Assembly (NCBI GenBank): GCA_015063745.1
Contig: SVTO01000027.1
Location: 1-36,845 of the forward strand
Reading direction: 5' to 3'
DNA from: Oscillospiraceae bacterium
GTDB taxonomy: Bacteria > Bacillota > Clostridia > Oscillospirales > CAG-272
DNA: 36,845 nt
Part shown: positions 17,110 through 24,015 of the stretch, one piece after another
Layout of the letters: every line of letters begins with the position of its first letter
Position numbering within the stretch: position 1 is the first letter of the stretch
Position numbers and translations under genes: made by a program
Notes under the pieces: model-generated
Seen by the model: the letters and a program-made list of their open reading frames with translations, nothing else
What the model was told of the DNA's origin: nothing
Databases searched by the model: none

Positions 17110-17637
17110 ATGAATATTTGTGTTTACGGCGCAGCCAGCGATACCATCAACGAATGTTTCAAGGACGCCGCCTTCCGTCTGGGTAAGGTGATTGCGGAAA
17201 CCGGCAATACTCTCGTGTTCGGCGCGGGAACCACCGGCATTATGGGTGCCTGTGTGCGGGGCGTGGATGCGGCAGGCGGTACTTCTCTGGGCATTGCACC
17301 AAAGTTTTTCGATACCCCCGGCGTGCTCCATCCGAACTGCACGGAAATGATCTTTACCGAAACCATGCGGGAAAGAAAAGAGCTTCTGGAAGAAAAAAGC
17401 GATATGTTCATCATGGCCCCCGGCGGCATCGGGACTCTGGATGAATTCTTTGAAAATATTACCCTGCGTTCTCTGGGACGGCACGGCAAGAAGATCGCGA
17501 TTCTGAACACAAACGGTTTCTTCGATGCGCTGCTGGCATTTTTGAAGAACGGCGTGGAAATGGGCTTTATCGGCGAAGAGGTACTGTCGATGTGTGCCGT
17601 GATCCGCGAGCCGGAGGAACTGAAAAACCTTCTCTGA
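17110..17637 (+). CDS. LOG-family nucleoside 5'-monophosphate phosphoribohydrolase
   Basis: A 175-residue protein of the LOG (lysine-decarboxylase-like, TIGR00730) family. Characterised members hydrolyse cytokinin riboside 5'-monophosphates or other nucleoside monophosphates to base and ribose 5-phosphate; the true bacterial substrate here is unknown. The signature PGGIGTLDE spans 104-112, the paired Arg-Lys motif MRERK spans 86-90, and the Rossmann-like phosphate loop is FGAGTTGIMG near 37-46. The start is the ATG at 17110; the upstream GAGAGTGAG is a modest ribosome site. The acetyltransferase follows after 36 bases and is probably cotranscribed. Older 'lysine decarboxylase' labels for this family are misleading. 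Confidence 0.92.
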   Translation: MNICVYGAASDTINECFKDAAFRLGKVIAETGNTLVFGAGTTGIMGACVRGVDAAGGTSLGIAPKFFDTPGVLHPNCTEMIFTETMRERKELLEEKSDMFIMAPGGIGTLDEFFENITLRSLGRHGKKIAILNTNGFFDALLAFLKNGVEMGFIGEEVLSMCAVIREPEELKNLL

Positions 17638-17673
17638 GCGGAAGATACATAAAACCGAGGTATATTGAAAACC

Positions 17674-18249
17674 ATGTCTGAAAATTACATTCGTCCGGCG
17701 GAAGAACGGGACCTTCCCGCCATTCTCGCCATTTACGCACCTTATGTCCTGCACACCACATACAGCTTTGAATATACCGTCCCCACCCTGCCCGTATTTA
17801 CCGAACGGTACAGAGGCATTACGGAAAGTTATCCTTGGCTTGTGTGGGAGGAAGACGGCGCGGTGATCGGATATGCCTATGCCAGTCGGATGTTCGAGCG
17901 TACGGCATACCAGTGGAGTGCGGATATTTCCATTTACATCATGGACGGACACCACGGCAAGGGCATCGGCCGTCGGCTGTATGCGGAAGTGGAAGCGGTA
18001 CTGGTGAAATGCGGGTACCAGAAGGTATACGCCATCATCACGGAAGAAAACAGGGACAGCTGTGCTTTCCACGAATGTGTGGGTTATAAAAAGGAAGGAA
18101 TGCTCCACCACTGCGGATACAAATTCGGCAGATGGTTAGGTGTGAACTGGTACGGAAAGCAGCTTGTAGAGGGAGAACCGGAAGGGGATCCGATACCGTG
18201 GGACGGCAGACTGTTCGACGGATGCAAAAAAAGAAAATTGGAAATCTGA
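17674..18249 (+). CDS. GNAT N-acetyltransferase, phosphinothricin/methionine-sulfoximine type
   Basis: A 191-residue acetyl-CoA-dependent acetyltransferase. The N-terminal IRPAEERDLPAILAIYAPYV, then TTYSFEY, WLVWEEDGAVIGYAYAS and ADISIYI follow the pattern of the PAT/MddA subgroup, which acetylates phosphinothricin, methionine sulfoximine or related amino acids. The CoA pyrophosphate loop is HHGKGIGRR (93-101), and the C-terminal region has ENRDSCAFHECVGYKKEG. Start choice is uncertain: GAGG (17657-17660) lies four bases before a TTG at 17665 and 13 bases before this ATG. A resistance role is possible but not shown. A hairpin terminator follows. Confidence 0.87.
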   Translation: MSENYIRPAEERDLPAILAIYAPYVLHTTYSFEYTVPTLPVFTERYRGITESYPWLVWEEDGAVIGYAYASRMFERTAYQWSADISIYIMDGHHGKGIGRRLYAEVEAVLVKCGYQKVYAIITEENRDSCAFHECVGYKKEGMLHHCGYKFGRWLGVNWYGKQLVEGEPEGDPIPWDGRLFDGCKKRKLEI

Positions 18250-18257
18250 CAAAAACG

Positions 18258-18292
18258 GAGCAGAAGGGAAGAACAGCCCGACTGCTCTTTTT
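18258..18292 (+). terminator. Probable terminator after the GNAT gene
   Basis: GAGCAG (18258-18263) pairs with CTGCTC (18282-18287), followed by TTTTT. The loop is long (18 bases), so strength is uncertain. Confidence 0.65.
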
Positions 18293-18344
18293 CCATATTT
18301 TGTAATATTTTTGTGTATAAACCCGATAAATCACCGGCAGACAG

Positions 18345-18373
18345 TTGATTTTGCATCAGGTTTATGTTATAAT
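18345..18373 (+). promoter_or_regulatory. Sigma-A promoter for the ThuA-like pair
   Basis: TTGATT (18345-18350), 17-base spacer, TATAAT (18368-18373). The leader to the first start codon is about 80 bases. Confidence 0.85.
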
Positions 18374-18459
18374 GAATTGAAGCCGAACTGCAGTTGTTCT
18401 GCGGGATTCCGGGAAAATGCGGGGCGGTAAAAACTATTGTACCTATATGGAGGCAAAAC

Positions 18460-19185
18460 ATGAAAGTTACAGTTTGGAATGAATATTTGCATGAAAAGAG
18501 TGAAGAATCCATCAGACAGATTTATCCGGATGGTATTCACGGTTGTATCGCCAAGTTCCTGACCGAAGCAGGATATGATGTAAAGACCGCTACTCTGGAT
18601 ATGCCCGAAGCCGGTCTGACCGACGAAGTACTGAACGAAACCGACGTTCTGTTCTGGTGGGGTCATATCGGACACGAAAGCGTTCCGGATGAAGTTGTTG
18701 AAAAGGTATACAACAGAGTTATCCGCGACGGTATGGGTCTGATCGTACTGCACTCCGGTCACGCATCCAAGATTTTCCGCAAGCTGATGGGTACCTCCTC
18801 CGACCTGCTGAAGTGGCGTGAATCCAACGACAAGGAAATCCTGTGGGTAATCGACCAGAGTCATCCCATCGCACAGGGTATTGACGAAAAGTTCATTCTG
18901 GAACACGAAGAAACCTACGGCGAACACTTCCTGATTCCCCAGCCCGACGAACTGGTATTCGTATCCTGGTTCAGCGGCGGCGAAGTATTCCGCAGCGGCT
19001 GTACCTTCAAGAGAGGCAGAGGTAAGATCTTCTACTTCCGTCCCGGTCACGAATCCGTTCCCACATACCACGACAAGAACGTACAGAAGGTACTGATAAA
19101 TGCTGTTGAATGGGCATACACTCCCGCTGCCAAGGCATACAACTATGGCTGGGCTGCTCCCACTGTAAAGAACGAGAACGACTAA
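18460..19185 (+). CDS. ThuA-like protein (class I amidotransferase-like fold), copy 1
   Basis: A 241-residue cytoplasmic protein of the ThuA family, a flavodoxin/glutamine-amidotransferase-like fold linked by gene context to trehalose and other sugar use in characterised species; its chemistry is unestablished. Recognisable stretches are VTVWNEYLHE at the N-terminus, LFWWGHIGHESV, GMGLIVLHSGHASKIFRKLMG, WFSGGEVFRSGC and GKIFYFRPGHES, with the conserved histidines of LHSGH and RPGHE. GGAGG (18449-18453) sits six bases before the ATG at 18460. The second copy begins ten bases after its stop. No trehalose genes are adjacent. Confidence 0.9.
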   Translation: MKVTVWNEYLHEKSEESIRQIYPDGIHGCIAKFLTEAGYDVKTATLDMPEAGLTDEVLNETDVLFWWGHIGHESVPDEVVEKVYNRVIRDGMGLIVLHSGHASKIFRKLMGTSSDLLKWRESNDKEILWVIDQSHPIAQGIDEKFILEHEETYGEHFLIPQPDELVFVSWFSGGEVFRSGCTFKRGRGKIFYFRPGHESVPTYHDKNVQKVLINAVEWAYTPAAKAYNYGWAAPTVKNEND

Positions 19186-19195
19186 GAGACTACCG

Positions 19196-19923
19196 ATGCA
19201 AATCACTGTTTGGAACGAGAACGGACACGAGTGGTTTGAGGAAAACATCAGAGAGCTATATCCCGAAGGTATGCACGGCTGTATTGCGAACTTCCTCCGG
19301 AAAGCCGGCCATGAAGTGATCACCGCGACACTGGATATGCCGGAAATCGGCCTGCCTGACGAAGTGCTGGACAATACCGATGTACTGGTATGGTGGAGCC
19401 ACGGCCTGATCGACGATGTACCCGACGAAAAAGTGGAGAAGATTTACAACAGAGTTGTCCGTGACGGCATGGGTCTGATCGTCCTGCACTCCGGTCATGC
19501 GTCCAAGATCTTCCGTAGTTGGCGGGTTCCCGTACCGATCAGTTGAAGTGGCGTGTGGCGTATCCGCCGGATGTGGACGACACTGAGATTGTATGGGTAG
19601 TGGACCAGAGCCATCCCATTGTACAGGGTATTGACGAAAAGTTCATTCTGGAAACGGAAGAAGTGTACGCCGAACCCACTCTGTTCCCCGTACCGGACGA
19701 GCTGGTATTCCTGTCCTGGTTCAGCGGCGGCGAAGTATTCCGCAGCGGCTGTACCTACAAGAGAGGCAGAGGTAAGATTTTCTACTTCCGCCCCGGACAT
19801 GAATCCTGTCCTACTTTCTACGACAAGAACGTGCAGAGAGTTCTGATCAATGCCGTCGAATGGGCATATACACCCCGTGCAAAGTCCTGCCAATATGGAT
19901 GGGTCGCTCCGACCAACGAATAA
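19196..19923 (+). pseudogene. ThuA-like copy 2, broken by a one-base frameshift
   Basis: Tandem paralogue of the preceding gene. The first frame (ATG 19196) runs parallel to copy 1 through LIVLHSGHASKIFR and then becomes unrelated, ending at 19546. Homology resumes in the +2-shifted frame from about 19519 (AGSRTDQLKW, matching MGTSSDLLKW) and continues to the natural end at 19923. The segment from TTCCG to AAGTGG is 41 bases here and 42 in copy 1. Restoring one base in CGTAG at about 19517 (AG to AAG, lysine as in copy 1) rebuilds a full-length protein of about 242 residues. The site is not a recognisable slippery heptamer. It is either a recent inactivation or a sequencing/assembly error; everything else is intact. 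Confidence 0.88.
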
Positions 19924-19925
19924 GC

Positions 19926-19968
19926 TAAAAAAACTGCTGCATTTCATACTACGATGCGGCAGTTTTTT
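19926..19968. terminator. Bidirectional terminator
   Basis: AACTGCTGCAT (19932-19942) pairs with ATGCGGCAGTT (19954-19964) with one G-T pair, flanked by an A-run on the left and a T-run on the right. It serves both the ThuA-like pair (plus) and the ABC operon (minus) that converge here. Confidence 0.88.
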
Positions 19969-19971
19969 ATG

Positions 19972-20721
19972 TTATTTTACAGAAAAGAATACTTCGCCGT
20001 CCGGCATGACCACCGGATAGGCATGGAATACGGATTCGCTGAACCCGCTGCTGACAAAATCCCCTGGTGTACCTGAGAAAAGCTGTTTTCCCTGATTCAG
20101 CAGGACGATCCGGTCAGCCTTCATTGCCTGGGTCAGATCATGCATAACCGCAATCACGGTTTTCCCACTGTCCCTCAGGCGGCACAGCTTGTTGACAAAC
20201 TGCGCATTGTGATCGGAGTCCATGTTTGCCGTGGGTTCGTCCAGCACCAGAATATCCCCGTCCTGCGCCAGAACCATCCCCAGATATGCCCGCCGCAGCT
20301 CACCGCCGGAGATTCTGTCCAGATAACAGTCCGCAATCTCCGTCAGTTCAGCCAGCGCAAGGGCATTTTGGATCCGTTGTTCATCCGCCGCTGTCAGTCT
20401 GCCTCCGATTCCCAGATAGGGACTGCGTCCGAATACGGCAAGATCCCGTACGGTGATGTGGGGTGTACGCAGCTGCTGCAGCATTACGGCAATCCGGGAT
20501 GCCCGTTTCTGCGGGGACATGGCGGGGAGGGAAGTGCCGTCCAGGGAGATCTCTCCCGTGTAGGGAATCAGGGAAGCAATACAGGACACCAGCGTGGATT
20601 TGCCGCATCCGTTCCGGCCGATGACGGCGGTAAAGCTGTTATTCTGCGCGGTAAAGGCAATATCGGACAGCACAATATGCCGTCCCCTGCGTACTTCATG
20701 GAGTGCAACGGATAAAGACAT
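19972..20721 (-). CDS. ABC transporter ATPase, iron-siderophore/cobalamin (FecE/BtuD) type
   Basis: The 249-residue cytoplasmic ATPase energises the importer encoded just upstream. Walker A is GRNGCGKST (35-43), the Q-loop QQ is near 82-83, the signature ISGGELRRA spans 137-145, Walker B ILVLDEPT ends at 164, and the switch histidine is His194 in VMHD. These features match the type II importer family that moves ferric siderophores, haem and corrinoids. The start ATG at 20721 has AGGAGG (20732-20727 on minus) before it. It is the last gene of a four-gene operon with a 12-base gap from the permease. Confidence 0.95.
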   Translation of the reverse strand: MSLSVALHEVRRGRHIVLSDIAFTAQNNSFTAVIGRNGCGKSTLVSCIASLIPYTGEISLDGTSLPAMSPQKRASRIAVMLQQLRTPHITVRDLAVFGRSPYLGIGGRLTAADEQRIQNALALAELTEIADCYLDRISGGELRRAYLGMVLAQDGDILVLDEPTANMDSDHNAQFVNKLCRLRDSGKTVIAVMHDLTQAMKADRIVLLNQGKQLFSGTPGDFVSSGFSESVFHAYPVVMPDGEVFFSVK

Positions 20722-20733
20722 AAGGACCTCCTG

Positions 20734-21717
20734 TCATACAGAATCCCGACGGCGGAACAGCAGCCACAGAAAGAAGGGCGCACCGATGAACGCCATCATA
20801 ATACCAACCGGTATTTCCGTCGGTGCCAGAATCACACGTCCTGCCAGATCCGCCCCGATGGTCACACATCCGCCGAGCAGGGCAGAGCAGAAAAGCAGCG
20901 CACGACCGCGGCATCCCGTCAGCTTCCGGGCAATATGGGGTACAACCAGTCCCACAAACCCAAGCAGTCCGGCAAAGCTGACTACAGCACCGGCGGAAGC
21001 GGAAGCACAGAGGATACAGATCAGCCTGACACAGCGTACTCTGATACCGAGCACCGCCGCTCCGTCATCACCGAGGCAAAGGGTATCCATCTGCCGTCCG
21101 TACAGCATGGCGACGCCGGCGGAAATCAGAATGAACAGTGCGGGAATCCCCAGCCGGTTCAGCCGCATATCCCCGAACCCGCCGATGGAAAAGGCATTGT
21201 AGGCGGTCAGAATATCCTCATCCAGCAGCGTAAGCAGGGAAATACAGGCGTTGCATAAAGTCGTCTGCGCAATCCCGGCCAGAATGACACCGGAACGCAA
21301 ACGGCTTTTTCCGGCTGTGCATACGATCAGCACCGTGATGACAAATGCCCCCGCAAAAGCCGCCGCCGGCAGAAAAGCCTGTGCCATGGGGAAAAACGTC
21401 AGCATCAGAGCAGAGGCAAGTCCCGCTCCCGCATTGACACCGATGATATTCGGCCCGGCCAGCGCATTGTCGGTCACACTCTGCAGAAGTACTCCGGAAA
21501 CCGACAGACCGATGCCTGCAAGAAGTCCCGCCAAAGCTCTGGGCAGACGGACGGCAAACAGGATCAGCCGCTCGGTATCATACCCTTCCTGCCCGGTCAG
21601 CGCACCGAAAAAAGCCCCGGCAGACATGGAAGTACTGCCGAAGCGGATGGCGCATAGGAACAGGCAGAGCAGAGCAAGACTCAGACAGCCTGAGAGCAGG
21701 AAAGTACGTTTTTTCAT
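20734..21717 (-). CDS. FecCD-family ABC transporter permease
   Basis: A 327-residue inner-membrane permease with about 9-10 hydrophobic segments. Typical FecCD stretches are LPRALAGLLAGIGLSVSGVLLQ, NALAGPNIIGVNAGAG, GGFGD, and GLLGFVGLVVPHIARKLTG, the last being the coupling-helix region that docks the ATPase. A single permease gene implies a homodimer as in BtuC/FecCD-type importers. I chose the ATG at 21717 (KKRTFLLS), eight bases beyond the preceding stop at 21725; an in-frame ATG at 21735 is possible. Neither has a clear ribosome site, so translation is probably coupled to the binding-protein gene. Many permeases of this family show the same pattern, so the substrate remains open. Confidence 0.93.
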   Translation of the reverse strand: MKKRTFLLSGCLSLALLCLFLCAIRFGSTSMSAGAFFGALTGQEGYDTERLILFAVRLPRALAGLLAGIGLSVSGVLLQSVTDNALAGPNIIGVNAGAGLASALMLTFFPMAQAFLPAAAFAGAFVITVLIVCTAGKSRLRSGVILAGIAQTTLCNACISLLTLLDEDILTAYNAFSIGGFGDMRLNRLGIPALFILISAGVAMLYGRQMDTLCLGDDGAAVLGIRVRCVRLICILCASASAGAVVSFAGLLGFVGLVVPHIARKLTGCRGRALLFCSALLGGCVTIGADLAGRVILAPTEIPVGIMMAFIGAPFFLWLLFRRRDSV

Positions 21718-21724
21718 GGATACA

Positions 21725-22666
21725 TCAGTTTTCATACAGTAAATCGGCAAGCAGTTCATAAGCTTCGAACCAGCCTGCGTTCGGTTTGTATTGGAATAAA
21801 TCTTTTGGGAGATAATGACAGCGTCCGTTCTGTACCGCATCCAGAGACTGCCAGATCTCCTCGGCAAACAGGCTGTCCATATAAGCCCGTGCCGCATCCG
21901 GATCACCCATGGTGGTGATAAAAATCCTGTCCGGATTCTGTACCAGCACTTCTTCGATGCTCAGTCCGTCGATCAGCACAGGTGCGGCATCAGCAATGTT
22001 GACAGCACCCAGCTCCGCAAGCATGGCTGCGGCAAAATGCTCGGAGGCGGTTTTTGCCTTGGTGGATCTGGCCGAGGAACCGGCGCGGATGAAGAGGATC
22101 TTTTGCGGTGAAGCTCCCTCCGGCGGACATTCGGCAAGCAAAGCCTCAATTTTCTCCTGTACATCCGTACCGTAACGGACATACGCATCCGTGTTTCCCG
22201 TGATTTCCGTGAAAATCCGCAGAACCCGGAGATAATCCCCGAAGGATTCCACCCGGAACTGGGCTGTGGGAATCCCTGAAGCATTGAGCAGGAATGCGGC
22301 TTCGGTCTGCCCGGCAATATCGGCAGAACAGATCACAAAATCCGGCTTGGCGGCAAGGATCCGCTCCGTGTCCACCGTTTTTCCGGCACCGCCGTCTGCC
22401 AGTATCACGTCCGCCGGTGCGAGTCCCCGTTCCACGGTTTCTCCCACCGTGATGTCGATGCTTCCGCCGGCAAGCGTCCAGATGTCCGCAAAGGAAGAGA
22501 AGAGCACGGCGGTCTTTTCGGGTTTTGCAGCGAAGGAAAAGGTGTTGCCTGCATCGTCGGTGAAGGTAATGTTTCCCCCGGCATCCGTCAGCTCCATCCC
22601 GCATCCCGTACACAGAAACAGGAGCAGAAGCACAGAGCAAAGTACGCTCAGTTTATTTTTCATCAT
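21725..22666 (-). CDS. Iron/cobalamin-type ABC substrate-binding lipoprotein
   Basis: A 313-residue class III (BtuF/FepB/TroA-helix-backbone) binding protein tethered to the membrane. The signal peptide MMKNKLSVLCSVLLLLFL leads to the lipobox LCTGC. The mature start NITFTDDAGNTFSFAAKPEKTAVLFSSF is the usual beta strand and first-domain opening of this family, followed by PDFVICSAD and a C-terminal lobe with IEEVLVQNPDRIFITTMG. The ATG at 22666 (or 22663) lies within the last codons of the reductase gene (14-base overlap), so the two are translationally coupled. No conserved ligand residues let me choose among siderophore, haem or corrinoid. Confidence 0.92.
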   Translation of the reverse strand: MMKNKLSVLCSVLLLLFLCTGCGMELTDAGGNITFTDDAGNTFSFAAKPEKTAVLFSSFADIWTLAGGSIDITVGETVERGLAPADVILADGGAGKTVDTERILAAKPDFVICSADIAGQTEAAFLLNASGIPTAQFRVESFGDYLRVLRIFTEITGNTDAYVRYGTDVQEKIEALLAECPPEGASPQKILFIRAGSSARSTKAKTASEHFAAAMLAELGAVNIADAAPVLIDGLSIEEVLVQNPDRIFITTMGDPDAARAYMDSLFAEEIWQSLDAVQNGRCHYLPKDLFQYKPNAGWFEAYELLADLLYEN

Positions 22667-23771
22667 GGAGAATCGCATCCTTGCGGGCGAGAATGTCATC
22701 GGCCAGAAGTTCCTTTTCCACTTCCGCAAAACCGATGCGGCTGATGGTGTCCGCAAAACGCTCGCCGGGCAATCCTTTTTCCCGGAAGAACAAAATGGTC
22801 TTTTCCACCGTGTTCAGCAGATCTTCCGTGTCGGTGAACAGCTTGGACAGCGCCTGTCCTCTGGCTGCCTTCTTGCCCCAACGACCGCCGATGCAGAGTC
22901 TGTAACCGGTCACGCCGTCTTCAATTGCCTTGAAGGGACATTTGCCGATGCATCTGCCGCAGTTGTTGCACAGCGCGGGATCCATGACGATTTTTCCGTC
23001 CTTCACCTCTGCCGCCTTCATGGGACAGGTCTTTTCGATCTGACAGTTCGCACATCCGCGGCACTTGTCCCCGTCAACCACCGGCTGTCTCTGGCCGATG
23101 ATGCCCACATCATTCAGATCCGGCTTCACGCAGTTGTTGGGACATCCGCCTACGCCGATCTTGAACTTGTGGGGCAGCTTGACCTCGTGATAGCCCTTGT
23201 AGAAACGGTTGTGGATTTCTTCGGATACGTGATAGGTGTCGATCAGGCCGAACACGCAGGTCGTGCCCTTGCAGGAAACAACGGGACGTACCTTCGGACC
23301 CGTGCCGCCCACTTCCAGACCGTATCTGCCGAGAAATTCCCGCAGCGGTTCGATGTTCACATAAGGAATCCGCTGGATTTCCACAGTCTGCCGGGTGGTC
23401 ATGGCAATTTCGCCGCTGCCGAACCGTACGGCTGCTTCCGCGATCACGGCACTTTCGGCGGCTGTAATCTTACCGTTGCGGGTGAGAACCCGGGCGTTGA
23501 AGCAGTCCGGTGTGGTCTTGTCCCGCAGGAAGCCCAGACCTTTGACCCGGGCGATTTCTTCCGCTGTGGGAATATGGGTTTCCTCCTGGGCGGAAGGGCA
23601 GCCGGGCAGAATCAACATATCATAATCCAGTTTTTCCCCCGTGGTCAGGGTAACGGTTTTGTTCTGCTCATCAATCACGGAAACATCCGCGGTATCTATC
23701 TGAATATATTCGGCATCTCTGAGATGCAGAGAGGCAAGAGCACTATTACGGCCGATTGTCAGAATTTTCAT
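22653..23771 (-). CDS. Siroheme-type nitrite/sulfite reductase-like protein with two ferredoxin clusters
   Basis: A 372-residue redox protein heading the ABC-importer operon. Residues about 75-230 form a nitrite/sulfite reductase half: MTTRQTVEIQ (substrate-arginine motif), then the siroheme/[4Fe-4S] cysteines Cys167 and Cys172 in CKGTTC and Cys210 and Cys214 in GGCPNNC. The first pair is CX4C; E. coli CysI has CX5C. A ferredoxin module follows, with Cys237/240/243/249 (CX2CX2CX5CP, atypical) and Cys268/271/274/278 (CX2CX2CX3CP, canonical). The first 75 residues include KTVTLTTGEKLDYDMLILPG, like a strand pair of pyridine-nucleotide flavoproteins, but lack a GxGxxG nucleotide fold. AAAGGAG precedes the ATG at 23771. 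Enzyme activity and electron acceptor are not known. Confidence 0.88.
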   Translation of the reverse strand: MKILTIGRNSALASLHLRDAEYIQIDTADVSVIDEQNKTVTLTTGEKLDYDMLILPGCPSAQEETHIPTAEEIARVKGLGFLRDKTTPDCFNARVLTRNGKITAAESAVIAEAAVRFGSGEIAMTTRQTVEIQRIPYVNIEPLREFLGRYGLEVGGTGPKVRPVVSCKGTTCVFGLIDTYHVSEEIHNRFYKGYHEVKLPHKFKIGVGGCPNNCVKPDLNDVGIIGQRQPVVDGDKCRGCANCQIEKTCPMKAAEVKDGKIVMDPALCNNCGRCIGKCPFKAIEDGVTGYRLCIGGRWGKKAARGQALSKLFTDTEDLLNTVEKTILFFREKGLPGERFADTISRIGFAEVEKELLADDILARKDAILHDEK

Positions 23772-23826
23772 GGAAGTCAGATCTCCTTTGCAGTTGATTT
23801 ATGTAGGAAAAAGTCTGTATATTCCT

Positions 23827-23855
23827 ATTATATCACGACCTGCCGGAGATGTCAA
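23827..23855 (-). promoter_or_regulatory. Consensus sigma-A promoter of the reductase-ABC operon
   Basis: On the minus strand TTGACA (23855-23850), 17-base spacer, TATAAT (23832-23827): a perfect match to the consensus and the strongest promoter in the window by sequence. No obvious Fur- or riboswitch-like element was identified in the 55-base leader. Confidence 0.92.
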
Positions 23856-23929
23856 ACGCTTTGTTTGGAACAGGGTAAATTTCACAAAATCCGACGGGAT
23901 ATTTTTTGAAAAATCAATAACAATACCTA

Positions 23930-23958
23930 TTGCGCAGAAAGGGAATGTATGGTACGAT
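23930..23958 (+). promoter_or_regulatory. Sigma-A promoter for the alcohol dehydrogenase gene
   Basis: TTGCGC (23930-23935), 17-base spacer, TACGAT (23953-23958). It is divergent from the reductase operon promoter 75 bases away. Confidence 0.65.
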
Positions 23959-24015
23959 TAAAGTAAGAATACCGACCGTGAAAAGGTGCGGAATAACAGA
24001 AACGGAGAGAAAACC

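Noticed and set aside
17110-17637. Lysine decarboxylase
   Set aside because: The PGGxGT motif identifies the LOG family; the old decarboxylase annotation is not supported by a PLP-binding site.
19196-19546. Programmed ribosomal frameshifting to join the two halves of ThuA-like copy 2
   Set aside because: The junction (TTCCGTAGTTGG) has no slippery heptamer or adjacent Shine-Dalgarno stimulator that I can see; a simple one-base loss explains it.
18460-19923. Trehalose utilisation operon
   Set aside because: Only ThuA-like proteins are present; no trehalose transporter, dehydrogenase or ThuB partner is adjacent.
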